Shown: positions 23,140-34,741 of the stretch, piece after piece
Position numbering within the stretch: the first letter of the stretch is position 1
Layout: each line of letters starts with the position of its first letter
Origin: Monilinia fructicola
Lineage: Eukaryota; Ascomycota; Leotiomycetes; Helotiales; Sclerotiniaceae
DNA: 64,000 nt
NCBI GenBank assembly: GCA_008692225.1
Contig: VICG01000001.1
Span: 3,635,501-3,699,500 of the forward strand
Direction of reading: 5' to 3'
Made by a program: the position numbers and the translations under genes
The notes under the pieces: model-generated
Databases searched by the model: none
What the model was told of the DNA's origin: nothing
The model's input: only the letters and a program-made list of their open reading frames with translations

Positions 23140-25017
23140 TTAAAATGCATAAGAGACATCCTTCAAACGATATAGAAAATCGCTATGTGAAGAAATTTGG
23201 TCGACAAGCATCTTCAAAGATTCTGCTATTGACCTTCTCAACCTAAGATTTTTGCTCTTATCTAGAGCTCGTAGTTCAGCCGATTTCGCCGAATGTTGAG
23301 CAGTCAGCTGTTCAATTTGATTATGAACGTTTGACATTATTTGCTTTAAAGCAAGTTGTGGCTCCATTGTTGGCCTCATAGTGATATCGGCGGTATCATC
23401 GATATCATCCTCATCTTGAAATTCGGTTTCCGGGCCATTCAATGTCTCGCTGTTCTTCTGACCTTGATCTGGTGCTTGGTTTGGTGTTGGCTCAGTGTTG
23501 GGATTTTCTTTCGGTTGCGATGTCTCAGCATCTGTTGAACGCTGTAAAGCGTCGAATCGCTCGACGAGATTTTTGTAACGATCAAGAACCATATCCCGCT
23601 GTTTTGCCATGTTTTCAACATCGGCTCTCAGGTCTTCGTTTTTCGATTTCATTTCAGCCATGGCTTTTTCAATCTCTGCATTTTGAGATTGGGATAATTT
23701 GGCCGCAGTCTCTGAACCAGAGATGGCGGATGCCATTTTCTCTGTTTCGTTTTGTTTTGTTCTGAGATCAGTCTCGAGGCGTTGTATCTCTTTAGCCATT
23801 TGGTTGTTCTGATCGTGCAGAGTGGTGATGACTTTATCCTTCTCATCACGTTCATTTTTGAGGGAAGAGATAATAGCATCTTGCTCCTTGCGTTCGTGTC
23901 TGAGAGTAGAAACAACTATCGCCTGTTCATCGCGCTCGTTCAGTTTGGATCGAAGAGAGGTGATAACGGAATCTTGCTCCTTTCGTTCATTCAACAACAT
24001 AGCTACTTGCTGTTGAAGTTCGTCAATGGATCGATAAATGTCGACTTCTTCTTTGCCCATGGGTTGTGTGGGTTGCTCAAGAATCTCAATCTTCTTGGGT
24101 AATAACACAGATGTGTTGTCGACCAACTTAGTGATGTTTTGGACTTCTGGAAGTGAGAATGATCCATTAACAGTTGTGGACATTGTGAAGGTTGGACTTG
24201 CTGCTTTGGCAACTTTTCCGGAGCGGATTGATGAGTTGGCTGGATGCTCCTTGATGAGAGTTTCAAGCTCTGCAAGTACTTGTCTTTCATTGTACTCAGT
24301 TGGAGCCATCCTCACATTCTTTGACATGCCTGGGATATGGGAGGATCGTTGTCTAGGTAGAATGTTCTCCTTGTTATGGACTGAATGTGTTAAGTCCAAA
24401 GAGAATTCGTGGTCGTCAAGTATGTCTTTAACGACTCGTCTTGGTGTGTTTGCAGACGGGTTATTCTGAGTTGCTGATGTAGTGTTGAATCTGGAATTTT
24501 TCTTGGAGGCGGAAGTCAATCGTTCCGACAACTTTGGTTTTGAAATTCGGCATGGTGTAGTATCTTGATCTAATTTTGCCAGCTTGGAGATCAATTTAGA
24601 ACTATTATTGGATCCATTAATTTGAGAAGATCCTCCAGTGAAGTCTTCAAAAAAGTGATCCACGTCATTCATGTTGACTGAAACATCGGCTTCTTTTCTT
24701 GGGCTCCATCGATTATATTTTTTGGCAGTATCGCGGATTTCAATATCTGCGCGTCTTGCTTGCTTGCGTTTGCGCCTCTCGATATCCAAGTCAGTGGACA
24801 TGAAACATTGCTCGGCGGAATTGTCGGGATCAAAGTAATTAAAAGAGTTCTGGGAATCCGTGCTGACGGTATGGTGTTGAGTGTTGGTTGAGTTTGGATC
24901 AAATCCATGAGAGGAAGTGGTAGAGTTATTGAATTGAAAACGACTCTTTGGACGTTGGGGAAGGTTCTGAGAACTGGAGATTGAAGACAATGTATCTTCA
25001 AATTCGTTGCGAGCCAT
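23140..25017 (-). CDS. ppc89: Ppc89/Cep57-type spindle pole body protein
   Basis: A single intact exon of 625 residues starting at MARNEFEDTLSS (context TTCAAAATGGCT). An upstream in-frame TTG is not used. The N-terminal half is disordered and Ser/Asn-rich, with short conserved motifs such as NKYNRWSP-like KKYNRWSPRKEADVS. Residues about 315-500 form a long coiled coil with repeated KERDE-type heptads (RKEQDSVI, NERDEKDKVI). The last 75 residues (ALKQIMSNVHNQIEQL through SHSDFLYRLKDV) match the Cep57 microtubule-binding domain. Fission yeast Ppc89 is a spindle pole body scaffold that recruits Sid4 and the septation signalling machinery, and filamentous homologues are expected at the spindle pole body. 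No frameshift is needed. A (TTG)n tract lies about 135 bp upstream. Confidence 0.85.
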   Translation of the reverse strand: MARNEFEDTLSSISSSQNLPQRPKSRFQFNNSTTSSHGFDPNSTNTQHHTVSTDSQNSFNYFDPDNSAEQCFMSTDLDIERRKRKQARRADIEIRDTAKKYNRWSPRKEADVSVNMNDVDHFFEDFTGGSSQINGSNNSSKLISKLAKLDQDTTPCRISKPKLSERLTSASKKNSRFNTTSATQNNPSANTPRRVVKDILDDHEFSLDLTHSVHNKENILPRQRSSHIPGMSKNVRMAPTEYNERQVLAELETLIKEHPANSSIRSGKVAKAASPTFTMSTTVNGSFSLPEVQNITKLVDNTSVLLPKKIEILEQPTQPMGKEEVDIYRSIDELQQQVAMLLNERKEQDSVITSLRSKLNERDEQAIVVSTLRHERKEQDAIISSLKNERDEKDKVITTLHDQNNQMAKEIQRLETDLRTKQNETEKMASAISGSETAAKLSQSQNAEIEKAMAEMKSKNEDLRADVENMAKQRDMVLDRYKNLVERFDALQRSTDAETSQPKENPNTEPTPNQAPDQGQKNSETLNGPETEFQDEDDIDDTADITMRPTMEPQLALKQIMSNVHNQIEQLTAQHSAKSAELRALDKSKNLRLRRSIAESLKMLVDQISSHSDFLYRLKDVSYAF

Positions 25018-27293
25018 TTTGAAGGGCTTGCAAGATAACAAGTGAAGTAAGTGTATTAAGAATTTAATTAGCAGGTAAGTGAAGAAAGTACAATGGGTTG
25101 GAAGAAACTGATTTTTGAGACAGTACGATCAAGTGAATTGAAAAATTATTTATTGTTGTTGTCGTTGTTGTTGTTGTTGTTGGACTAGTACGAAAAATTG
25201 TAAACAAGAGAAGCTGTACACGCGATGAGAGATAAGAGAGACCAAGAAATCTAAAGTACGAGACGAGATTATGTAGAAACAGCTAGTGTGCTACTGTGAT
25301 TCCCGCTAACCGATTATAGATTAGCCAGCCCAGATTAGGAAGCGACGTTGAGCCTCAATATCAATGCTTACGTACTAGATATATATACTACCTACCTAGG
25401 TAGGTATATGTATATCCATGGATATGGGAAGGTGCTGTCAACGTTGGTGACAAATGGATTCGATGGAATTATTTGTTGTATTTTGTTATTTGTTATGTTT
25501 TGTTATTTGTTATCTACTAGGTACCTAGGTAGTACTTCCAATGATTTGAATATCTATAGCTACCCGTGGACCTACCTAGGTAGTAATAAAAGCATTTGAT
25601 AATCACATTATCATCTGGGTAATTGAATTCTTTATTGTTGATACAATATTGTATCCTTCATGATCACTCATGAGAGAGATATGAGATATCTACTAGCTAC
25701 TAGGTAGATATCTATATACAGGTTCTAATGAATTATCGGCATATGTTCCAAAGCAGCTCTCAAGTGAGAACTCCGAATTTCCACATTTGTCAATTATATT
25801 GAGATTTGTATACCTTGCTAGGTATGTTAGGTATGTTACTTCTCGAGAGGGAACTAGGTAGGTAGGTAGGTAGATAGATATATACCTAGCATACTATGCT
25901 GGAAGCAGCGACACTTCGAGAAAGAGCCACAGACGGTCAATGTTAACGTTCCGAATCGAATACATAACATACTTCCTACCCAGTGGATGGAAAGAAATGA
26001 ACAAGTGATCGATGTTTATTTGATATTAGTCATCTGAAGCTTATATAGAAAGGAACTCACCACCTACAGGGGAAGTCTACCTACTCATTTGTTAATGGGG
26101 CTCACTTGATTGGAATCCGCACTTTAGGACTTGGAAATCAAGGCCCCTCAGTGGATGGTAAGAAGGATTACCACTCAACCACTAATTGTTCATAACTGCA
26201 AATGTTTGTACTTTATCTTGTAATTCCGGGACAGACTAAGCCAAGTAGTTTAGGTTCGGGTGATTGGGTTATCCATCATTTCTTCTAGATATCCTGCAGG
26301 TATTAGTGGCCTGAATTATGATTCTTGCTGTTTAGCTTCATAAGATATGAACTTGCTCGTACTTCCCAGCAGTGGAACAAAATATATTGAAAATTCAAGA
26401 AGTATATGATCAATGTGCAGGATACTGAACAGAATAAGTTACTTTCATTGCGCTATGCTCATCCATTGTAACTCTGGAACACACCTGAAAGTCAATATCA
26501 TATCTACGTAGTTATATAAATCGATCGGTTCGAATCCTGCCATATCAGTGAGATGGTTCACTTGTACTACTATACCACTACGGCAGTCCCTGTATAGTCA
26601 ATTTTCCCGGCTTCGCTGGAACGGTCTATCGATATGTGAACACTTCAAGATAATCCAAGTAGAGTGAGATACTATTCCTTGCCGGAACACCTTCCCACCC
26701 ACTTTAGTCCGTTGATAGCAAAGAGGAAACTAGTACTTAATCGATCCTATAGCTCGCAGAAACAGCATCCTATGGCAACATATCATCATCAGCTAGGAAT
26801 AAGTAACTGGGGAAGCTACAGATTTCGCCATAGATAGAACAATTTATGATGGAAGAAAACGAATCAAACCCCGGATATGAAAGTTTAACTTTGTAAGTCC
26901 GATTGCCAATCATCTAATTAAAACTTACTGTAACTCATAGAATTCTAAATCACATTTTTGAACTTCAATTCATGCAGGTGAGACTAGAAATATATAATTG
27001 ATCTACGGAGTAAGTGATTAGATGTCATAGTTGAGTGAAATTTAGTTAACCAATTAGAATCCCAGGAGAAACCGTTGCCGTGACCATTTGAAAAAAAAAT
27101 CTTGGAACTACCTAGGTAGGTAGTTCTAGCCTAATTAGGGTAGGCGACTTATGAGTAAGCGACAAGGTTTAGGTTAAAAAGCGCTGGGTAACACTGGGCA
27201 CCTGGGCAATCATAGAACATTCGCTTTTTACAGCCTTGCCTTGTACTTGTAACTTACTTGTACTCAAATCATCCCAAAGAAATTTACACAGAT
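25018..27293. other. Intergenic, rich in ACCTAGGT-type words
   Basis: 2.3 kb between divergent genes. It contains a TTG tract (25152-25182) and many partly palindromic CTACCTAGGTAGG-like words near 25390, 25517, 25573, 25695, 25855 and 27112. No gene is recognised. A GGTTCGAATCC word at 26526 resembles a tRNA B box but has no matching arms. Confidence 0.5.
25152..25182. repeat. (TTG)n microsatellite
   Basis: About ten TTG units with one TCG interruption, just upstream of the Ppc89-like start. Confidence 0.9.
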
Positions 27294-29171
27294 ATGGCGC
27301 AAAAAACAAAAGATAGCTTTCTCGACTTAGAGAAGTTTCGCCAACAACTTGAGGATAACATCGCAAAATTGAGAAAATCCTTGCAGCACTGGCAGACTTG
27401 GGATGCTGAATATGACGGCTTAAAAGAAGAAATTCTCTCCGCGGATCCTACCCCAACTCGCGATGAGCTCATATCAATCGCACGAAACTACGAAGCCGAC
27501 TTGGTCAAAGGAAAAGAAATCGAAGAAATCCTTGGTACCGGTGCTCAAAGAACCGCGGAACAAGTTGTGAATTTGTTGGATCGACGCTTAGATTATGTCC
27601 AGCAAAATATCAAAACCATTGAGAAGCAAATTGAAACAGCAGAGGAGAAATTTGTCAAAGCCACTATCATCAGTACCCCTGATTTAAGGAATGAGGAGGG
27701 ACTTCCTGTTACGGAAATCACTGAAGAGTTGGATGATGAGGGGAACGTTATTTCTTCTACATTATCAACACCTGGAAGTGTAAAACCCCAATTATTAGAG
27801 GTTCTGCACAAAGCCGGAATAATAGAACCGGCGTCAAAGGGTGAATCAAATATTGTAGAGGAGGTGAGGGATGATGCGCCTCCCAGCGAATCTTCAACAC
27901 AAGTCGAAACTCTCCCTCTTCCCACCGAAACAAAGGCCCTCGATACAAACCCCAGTTCATCCACCACATCTCAAAAGCCTGTTCAGAAAAGTGTGAAATT
28001 TACAGACGATTCAAAAACGGAGTCTTCCGAGTCAAAGCCAATAATCTCCCCAGCTGCGAAACGACTCGAAGAAGTTATGCAATCTGCCAAAGAATCAGAG
28101 AAATTATCATCTGAACCTGCCATTATACCTACTGATGAGTCTCCGGAAGATGCTGCCTTACGACGAGATATGTTGCAGTATGGGATGTCGGAAGTTGGAT
28201 CTGTAGTGGCAGAGATAAATTTAGAGGATGGGAGTGACTGGGAATCTGAAGACTACGCTGACGATTCTGATAGCGACGACGATGATGATGAGGATCAATT
28301 TGGCAAATCAACTCATCCAGTTATGAATGAAGAGCTTCGTCAACGTATGATTGAACTCGAAGAAAAACTTGGCCTCAGGATGATGGAGAATGTTGGAAAA
28401 AATGCTGATGATTATGGTATGGTCCAAGAAGGGATCGGACGCATATCTATTAATGGTGAAGATACAAAGGATGCTGGCAAGGGAATTCTTACAGCATCTG
28501 CCAAAGGAAAGTTGAAGCACTCAGAACCTGTCAAATCCTCTACCTCCGATGATTCTTCAAAGAAAAGTGTCAGATTTGCAGAGGAACTAGATATCTCACC
28601 AGCTCCCGAGAAACCTATCGCTTCCTCCTCAAAGACAGAGACCAAAATTGCTCCAGTTGGAGATATCGTGGAAAGAAAAGCCCCATCGCATCTATCTCCC
28701 GCTCCTCCAGTACACAAGAAAGCTTCCCGCTTCAAAACTTCACGAGCTCCGATAAATAATAGTACAAATGGTGTTTCCAGTAGCACACCGGTTACTCCAA
28801 GTCACTCCTCTTTGAAATTATTCCCTGCCACTCCGGCTACTCCTAAGCCCTTCTCTCAACCAATAGCCTTCGCACCAGCGATCGAAAATCCTCGTCCGGT
28901 TCCCACAGGACCTGCAAATCGCACTCTCGCACCCAAAATCATCGAACGAGATGTGGAACCCAATACCAATGCGGCCGCACCTGATGAATTTGATCCACAA
29001 CTATTGCATCAAGAAGTGGCGACTGAATATCATCGAATGAGAAACAAGATGATCGGTAAGCAGGGTGGTTTCTTGAAGGAGGAAGAGGGTGAAATTATGC
29101 CTCTTACAGAAGAAGAGGGAGGCCCAAAGAAAGTTAGTAGGTTCAAGGCAGCGAGGTTAGCGAAATCTTGA
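27294..29171 (+). CDS. BUD27: Bud27/URI-type unconventional prefoldin
   Basis: Intact single exon of 625 residues from the ATG at 27294. The N-terminal 130 residues form an alpha-prefoldin-like domain: two long helices around a strand region that includes YEADLVKGKEIEEILGTG. The middle is acidic and disordered, with an EDYADDSDSDDDDDEDQF stretch. The C-terminus carries the short conserved VSRFKAAR word seen in this family. Bud27 and human URI assist cytoplasmic assembly of RNA polymerases through the shared subunit Rpb5 and influence TOR-dependent translation. Two KSV[KR]F motifs near residues 232 and 424 fit the RVxF consensus for protein phosphatase 1 docking, a property reported for human URI. 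The neighbouring Ppc89-like gene is divergent with a 2.3-kb gap, so co-regulation is unlikely. Confidence 0.85.
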   Translation: MAQKTKDSFLDLEKFRQQLEDNIAKLRKSLQHWQTWDAEYDGLKEEILSADPTPTRDELISIARNYEADLVKGKEIEEILGTGAQRTAEQVVNLLDRRLDYVQQNIKTIEKQIETAEEKFVKATIISTPDLRNEEGLPVTEITEELDDEGNVISSTLSTPGSVKPQLLEVLHKAGIIEPASKGESNIVEEVRDDAPPSESSTQVETLPLPTETKALDTNPSSSTTSQKPVQKSVKFTDDSKTESSESKPIISPAAKRLEEVMQSAKESEKLSSEPAIIPTDESPEDAALRRDMLQYGMSEVGSVVAEINLEDGSDWESEDYADDSDSDDDDDEDQFGKSTHPVMNEELRQRMIELEEKLGLRMMENVGKNADDYGMVQEGIGRISINGEDTKDAGKGILTASAKGKLKHSEPVKSSTSDDSSKKSVRFAEELDISPAPEKPIASSSKTETKIAPVGDIVERKAPSHLSPAPPVHKKASRFKTSRAPINNSTNGVSSSTPVTPSHSSLKLFPATPATPKPFSQPIAFAPAIENPRPVPTGPANRTLAPKIIERDVEPNTNAAAPDEFDPQLLHQEVATEYHRMRNKMIGKQGGFLKEEEGEIMPLTEEEGGPKKVSRFKAARLAKS

Positions 29172-30832
29172 TATTTGGTAGGTGTTTATAGACTCGAGAA
29201 TTCAAATTTCGACAAAGCTAAGGTAGCTTCTCACTGTTATGTCCCTCATGTTTCCTCTTTGTTTTTGTCGACGCCTCAACTTTCATCATCAAATTTCCAG
29301 CCAATGGGATCAAGATCTCAAACTTTCTGCGACGATTGATAGCAAACATGAGGCCTGGAGACTACTAGCACTCATTCTAGTAAGCGATACTATTCATGTA
29401 GGTGCCAGTAATTGATACAAACTATCTCCCATTCTTCTAGGACAAGAATCAGTACTACAATCATAAATCAAACTTCCTTGTGGGCACTTCACTTGAACTC
29501 TTCTCAAACGATTCTCTTCCCTCTTTCAAAACCAAACGGAACGTACAAACATGACAATTGATGTACTATGCAGCTTCAATCTACTAGTACATTACAAACG
29601 TTCCTAAATTGACTTTCTTGCGCAAGCAAGTAAGACTGGGCTCTCTGACGTCGCAACCTTTGATCTGTGGTTGCGGGGATTCGTTTCACCCTGAACATTT
29701 CTCTTTGCTGGCATGTCTATCTGCAGCATATCATTATTTGCCGTTGTACTCTTGTGAGCAGTGTTATGTTTATGAGATGTGTTTCTGCGGAAATCAATTA
29801 TAAAGTAATCACGTACCAAAGTTTGGCGCGTCTGTCAGAATATCTTGTTCAAATGAACGTAATGATGTTTTGTGTCATCTAGGTATGCAAGTAAATGTGT
29901 TCCACCCTATGAGACTTCATCTTGGCAAAACATTTAGTTGCAAGGTCGCCACTTCTATCATCTACCAACTCCACCCCAACTAGGATACTGTATCCCTCAT
30001 GCTCCCCTTGTTAAACTTATCCCCGCTCTCATCAGGAATAAGTTCCTCTTGACGATCTTCCCGTCTCTGCGCAAGTCAATCATGCATCAAATCATGGTGA
30101 GAATAGTCCCGGGTTCCCTCATTCCTACCGCCGTGTACCACCCACCTGGTGCTCCTCTCAATAACTCATTATTTCTCACATACTTTTCCACAGTGCCTGC
30201 AATACCGTATACAAGGGAAACTGGTTATTTCACCGTTATGGCGATTGATGAAGCTGCGGTATCTTGATGACTGTTTGGAAGGATCCGGGTTATATGTTCT
30301 CTGCAAGTGCAGATACATCCCTACAGCATTATGCAACTTGAAAAGCGCAGGTTTTTGCGACAAAGTTATTGTGCGAGACGTCAAGGCAAAAAAGGGAGAA
30401 GAGTGGCTACCCCAGTGGCTAGAAGATTTGTATGAGTATGAATAGAACTACCTCAGACATGCATATCATTCACTTGAGCTTTCTGCTACCTTCCTTCATT
30501 TCCTCTCATGTGTCACTCCATTTTATTCTAGATATTCTTACTATTGGAGAGAATTCTATGGGCAAAAATCATGTAGGAATGACCCTGAATTCCACAAAAC
30601 TTCCAATCTTGATTGATCAATTGTTTTCAACTCATAAGAAGCCTTTTTGTTCTGGTGTGCGTATCTTTGGGTTTGTAGAAGATAGATTTGACTCTAATGT
30701 ACATTTTATGTATAAGTCTTTTAGTATATAATCCTCCCCATGCTGGCCCCACAGTTACCCCAAGCAGATACCAATATACATACCTACAGCCCATACACCC
30801 TTCTTGGTCTTGATAAAGGGTTCACAAAATTC
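29172..30832. other. Intergenic; possible small broken frame near 29.9-30.4 kb
   Basis: No firm gene. Frames at 29938-30267 and 30149-30445 overlap in different phases. The second ends in a charged segment (DVKAKKGEEWLPQWLEDLY) that reads like real protein, so a short frameshifted gene is possible. I do not recognise it. Confidence 0.35.
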
Positions 30833-31662
30833 TTACTTCTTGGCGAGACCAATAAGAAGCCACCTAGGATCCTGCGGGTTATCGAAGTCAAGGACCGCCA
30901 CAACACTTTCCGGGCGAACCGTTTCCTGGGAATCTCGGTCATGGCTGTCTTCGCGGGGAGCACGCTCAGATACTGGATTTTGCGCTTCTTTTCTAGCATT
31001 TTCTCGTTTCCTTTTCTCTTCATTGAACATACGGGCAAGACCAATCTGCTTAGAGTCTTGGCCTCTGATCTGTGGGAATGACTCCCACAGACCACCTTTA
31101 GGTTCCAATATTTCACTTCTGATATCTTCCTCGGAGGGCATTCTGGGGTTTTTTACGCTGCTGAGACTCTCGCATTGAGAGAAGAAGACTCCTGGCAAAT
31201 GCTCGAGTCCTTTAGTGGGTGGTATTTTGGCTGGTGGTGTCACTGCAACGGAATTACTTGAAGACGTCATGAATTTAGATCCTATCAGTTTACGGACTGG
31301 AGAAGAAGGAAGGGTACTGAAAGAGTTTTCGACGTGGAAACCTTCCGAGTCTTCAGATATCTTGGGCGTGTGAACTCTGTTTAGAATGATGTCGGATCTG
31401 ACCTCGGATTGAGGTGGGCTTCAAGTTTGCGCCGTATGTTACCAATTTTGATCTCTGACCGTAGGTATTGTTTGGGTTGTTAGGAATGGTGATCTCTGAC
31501 TTTGAATGAGGCAATAAGGAACTGAGTCCCCGACGCTGGTGATGAGAATATGCCAATGATGACTTGAAGATCAACGAACAGGATCGCGTATGATGGTGAT
31601 CGAGGCGGTAATGGCAAATTGTCGAGTTTTTTGAGACTGGTTGAGGATATTTGGAAATTCAT
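30833..31662 (-). CDS. Unknown protein, probably frameshifted
   Basis: The clear part is the 145-residue frame ending at 30833, with motifs EILEPKGGLWESFPQI, DSKQIGLARMFNEEKRK and a terminal DPRWLLIGLAKK. Its frame is open upstream of its first ATG (31270) through HTPKISEDSEGFHVENSF to about 31400. There a neighbouring frame takes over with NNTYGQRSKLVTYGANLK. A likely start is the ATG at 31662 (MNFQISSTSLKKLDNLP). Reading across these segments needs two single-base shifts near 31400 and 31560. The product would be about 275 residues, hydrophilic, without membrane segments or a recognised domain. Stretches of sensible sequence in successive frames argue for a real gene. The function is unknown. 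Confidence 0.55.
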
Positions 31663-33353
31663 TCAAGTAGTTGGAAAACTTGATGCGGATGGTTCTCTTT
31701 TATGTCCCTTAAGTTCTCGTGCTCAAAGATCTTTCTGTTTGGATGCTTTTCAGGAAGCAAAGGGCAATCCTGCCTCGTACTTATCTTCATTCTACTCTCC
31801 ACTGTGCGACCTATTTCAGTGGTATTATGATACATGATACCTCTCTATGACTCATTCAAAGTGACAAATCTTTGAAATATTACGTTTTTGGGGCTCATCC
31901 ATTGACTTCGGAGACATTACATAAATAATATCATGAAGTTGTGACTATGATTTGATGGTGGTGTCACGTGACAATTTTCTTCGTTTAATCCCAAGGGCGG
32001 ACAAGAAACAACGTGGACTTGGTGCGTTGAACTGATGAGGAATGTGTACATATATAAGGGAGAGATCTCAGATGGCAGTTTTCTAATGATGGATGGCGTG
32101 GAAATGAGAATTCGTATTTGATATCGTATCTTTGAACGCGCTACTGGGAAGATTGTCGCAAGAAATCGATCACCACGATTCAAGCGTTTTGTGTCTTTCG
32201 ACTTCTTGTTAACATCAGGAACTCAGGAGAATACAAGTAGGATGGCAATAATATCGAACATCGGAAAACATCAGGTGGTCTCCAATGAGAGGATTTAGAC
32301 TGGTGATTCGAATAATCCTACATTGCCCAGGTGATTACAGGACCCATCAACTTGTTAAGCGAAAGGCCTTTTTATACCAAAATATACCCATTTCCCTCAA
32401 ATTGTTTTTCTATCATAAATAAATCTATGATAAAACCTTTTTAGCGTATTACAGATCTTTTTAAAGAATAAAAAAATCAGGTGTTGAGAAGCTAAAAAAA
32501 AGTTTAGTCGTAAAAGAATACATCTTTAAGAATAATTATTTTTAATTTTATTCATTTTACTGCCAAAACAATATGAAAATCTCATTCTTTAATCTTCCTA
32601 ATTGACATATCAATAAAAAAAACATTGATAAATTTTTTATTATTTATTAATATCCAAATATTCTTGATGCTTTTATTACTCGAGTAAAGAGCATTATGAT
32701 TTATCAAAGTAAATGAATCGATTGTGGTGTGAAAGTGGGGTAGGCAAAATATAAGTTGAATAGTACTGTACTTTATCAACGAGGTGTTTGTGAATACTTT
32801 TAGTGAGGAGACACCACAATGAAGTAACGAACGAACTACTTTCGAGCAAAGGGAAGAAGTAATGATGCATGGGAATCACCAACGCCTCAAATATATCAAT
32901 ACTCTATACAGAATATCATCGAGAGTAGAGGTTGTCATACCGACCCCAAATTTTCCATGTATTAGAAGAAAATCGCTTGTGGTGGATGTACTTTCCTGCG
33001 AAATAACATGCTGGTATCACGGGTGAAGGGTGGATGGAGCATGTACCCTGAAGTCGGTAGCAAAATAGCGGATTGCGAATCATCCATCTACTGATATCTA
33101 AACACGTCGACATCTCATTTCGATCAGAGACGCCCATGATGGTCGATCATTCTTAGCAGTTCATGTAAGAAACCTCAAGATCGATCAATGGAAGGTAAAT
33201 CATCACGTGTAGAAAATTTGCAGCAAAATTGATAGAATTGGATGGGGAAAAGCTTTTCCTTAATTACTACTTCCAACGCTGAAGAAAACAGTTTCCTTTT
33301 GCTCAATTGATAGCAACTCGCTGTTTGAGACCAGCGATATCTTTTGGGGTAGC
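31663..33353. other. Intergenic with a very AT-rich segment
   Basis: No gene. 32390-32690 is markedly AT-rich with runs of A and T and no coding capacity. It resembles an AT-rich relic, possibly mutated by RIP, but no element ends are visible. Confidence 0.5.
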
Positions 33354-34741
33354 TTATCTGTAATGAGACTTGCAGATTTTCTCACCATAATAGAAATGCT
33401 CGTTGGCCTCCGTGTCCGGGAAGTTAGAAACCCTCGCCTTTTGCTCAAACATCATCACACAATCAGACCCTCCGAAAGCAAAGTGAGAAATTTCATCTCC
33501 CTTCTTGATGGTCTTTCCAAGCAGTTCCGTGTTCACAACAACAGAGGACACGACAGCCATACCAATAGGCAAGATGGCAACTCGACCCAAGTTCTCGCTG
33601 TTAATGATGACGACTCCGCGGGTCTGCAAGAACTGGTAGCCGGGAGAGTCGGGTGCGTCGACTGTGAGATTAGATTGTTAGTATCCGTCTATCAAAAGAA
33701 GACCACACGGGAGGAGAAACTGTGAATAACATTCAAGGCTGAAAATATGTGCGAGATGAAACATAAAGTGAATTTCGTGATTGGAGAACAGCATTGGGTA
33801 TCGGAGATAAAGCCATTGAACTTACGGGTGTGGACTCCAGCAGGTTCCCTGCTCTTGATATTTGGGGAAATGCGTCGACGAGGGGAAAGGTAGTTGTGGC
33901 CACCAGCTTTCTCATCTGTCATGACCTGTATCTCCAAATAAGCCGCACCTGGGATGACGTCGATGACCTCGACCTTACCCGAGACGGCGGCGTGTTGACG
34001 GTGATAGTCAAAGGTGTTGAGGAAAGAGTGTGTCCAAACACCATCTTTGAACAGTTCCCCGTATGTGATCTTTTCATCTGAGCCTGGTACTTCCTGCAGG
34101 CCGTATTTGCCTAGTAAGTCGCTTATCTTCCAGGGGAGGTTTTTGAGTATCACCTCCGACTCATCAGTTATCGAAAAAGCGCCAGCGAAGGTCGAATCGG
34201 CGGGGAAGGTCACAATACGATCATCATCTGGTGAGTCGATCTCACGGGGCTCCTTGAGCTTACGGTGAAAGAATTGATTGAAAGTCTTCCAGTTACTGGG
34301 ATCCTCCGCCTCAAAGACACGGAACATGGGAGAGTTTCGGTAGCTGGTCAGAGAAGTTTCGTTCCATGATTCTGGCTTGTCCATAAATTCACCTATAGTC
34401 TTGGCATAACGCACGAGCCAGTCCGATAGAGGGGTGAGAGGCTTGTTGATATTCTTTGGGAGAATTGAAGTCTGACGAACGCCCAAAGGTTCTTGGGCGA
34501 GAACAAAGTAGAAGATACAAAGTATGTAATAAATGTCACGGCCATTGGTGCTCTCGGTTGGGATCCAACCTCGAACTAGCCAGTCTGCAAAATCGAGAAA
34601 TCCTTTTCCGGACTTGATGCCATACTTGGCCATGTCAGGAATGTCAAATTTCAAGGCATTCCTGACAGCAGTGTCAAGATCATCGACTTCTCTGAGGAGC
34701 TCATCGCGGAGCTCAGTAACGATTGGATGATAACTAGGCAT
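33354..34741 (-). CDS. Phosphatidylserine decarboxylase family (PsiD-like) enzyme, 2 exons
   Basis: Exons (complement) 34741-33826 and 33661-33354 join in frame across a 164-nt intron (GTAAGT/CAG), giving 407 residues. The first 130 residues match the N-terminal extension found on PSD-like fungal enzymes including PsiD-type tryptophan decarboxylases (FADWLVRGWIPT, SDWLVRYAKTIGEFMD). The PSD core follows: FNQFFHRKLKEP, TFPADSTF, DYHRQHAAVSGKV, and the self-cleavage site FAFGGSDCVMMF. In this family the enzyme cuts itself at the Gly-Ser bond, and Ser becomes the pyruvoyl cofactor. Here the motif is GGSD instead of LGST or GGSS. No mitochondrial presequence or membrane helix is obvious. It probably decarboxylates an amino acid or a related small molecule, but the substrate is not known. 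A divergent FMN-binding gene lies 1.8 kb away. Confidence 0.85.

Noticed and set aside
26526..26536. tRNA-like B box GGTTCGAATCC
   Set aside because: Upstream A box, acceptor stem and anticodon arm cannot be drawn. A similar GTTCGAATCC at 7111 fails the same test.
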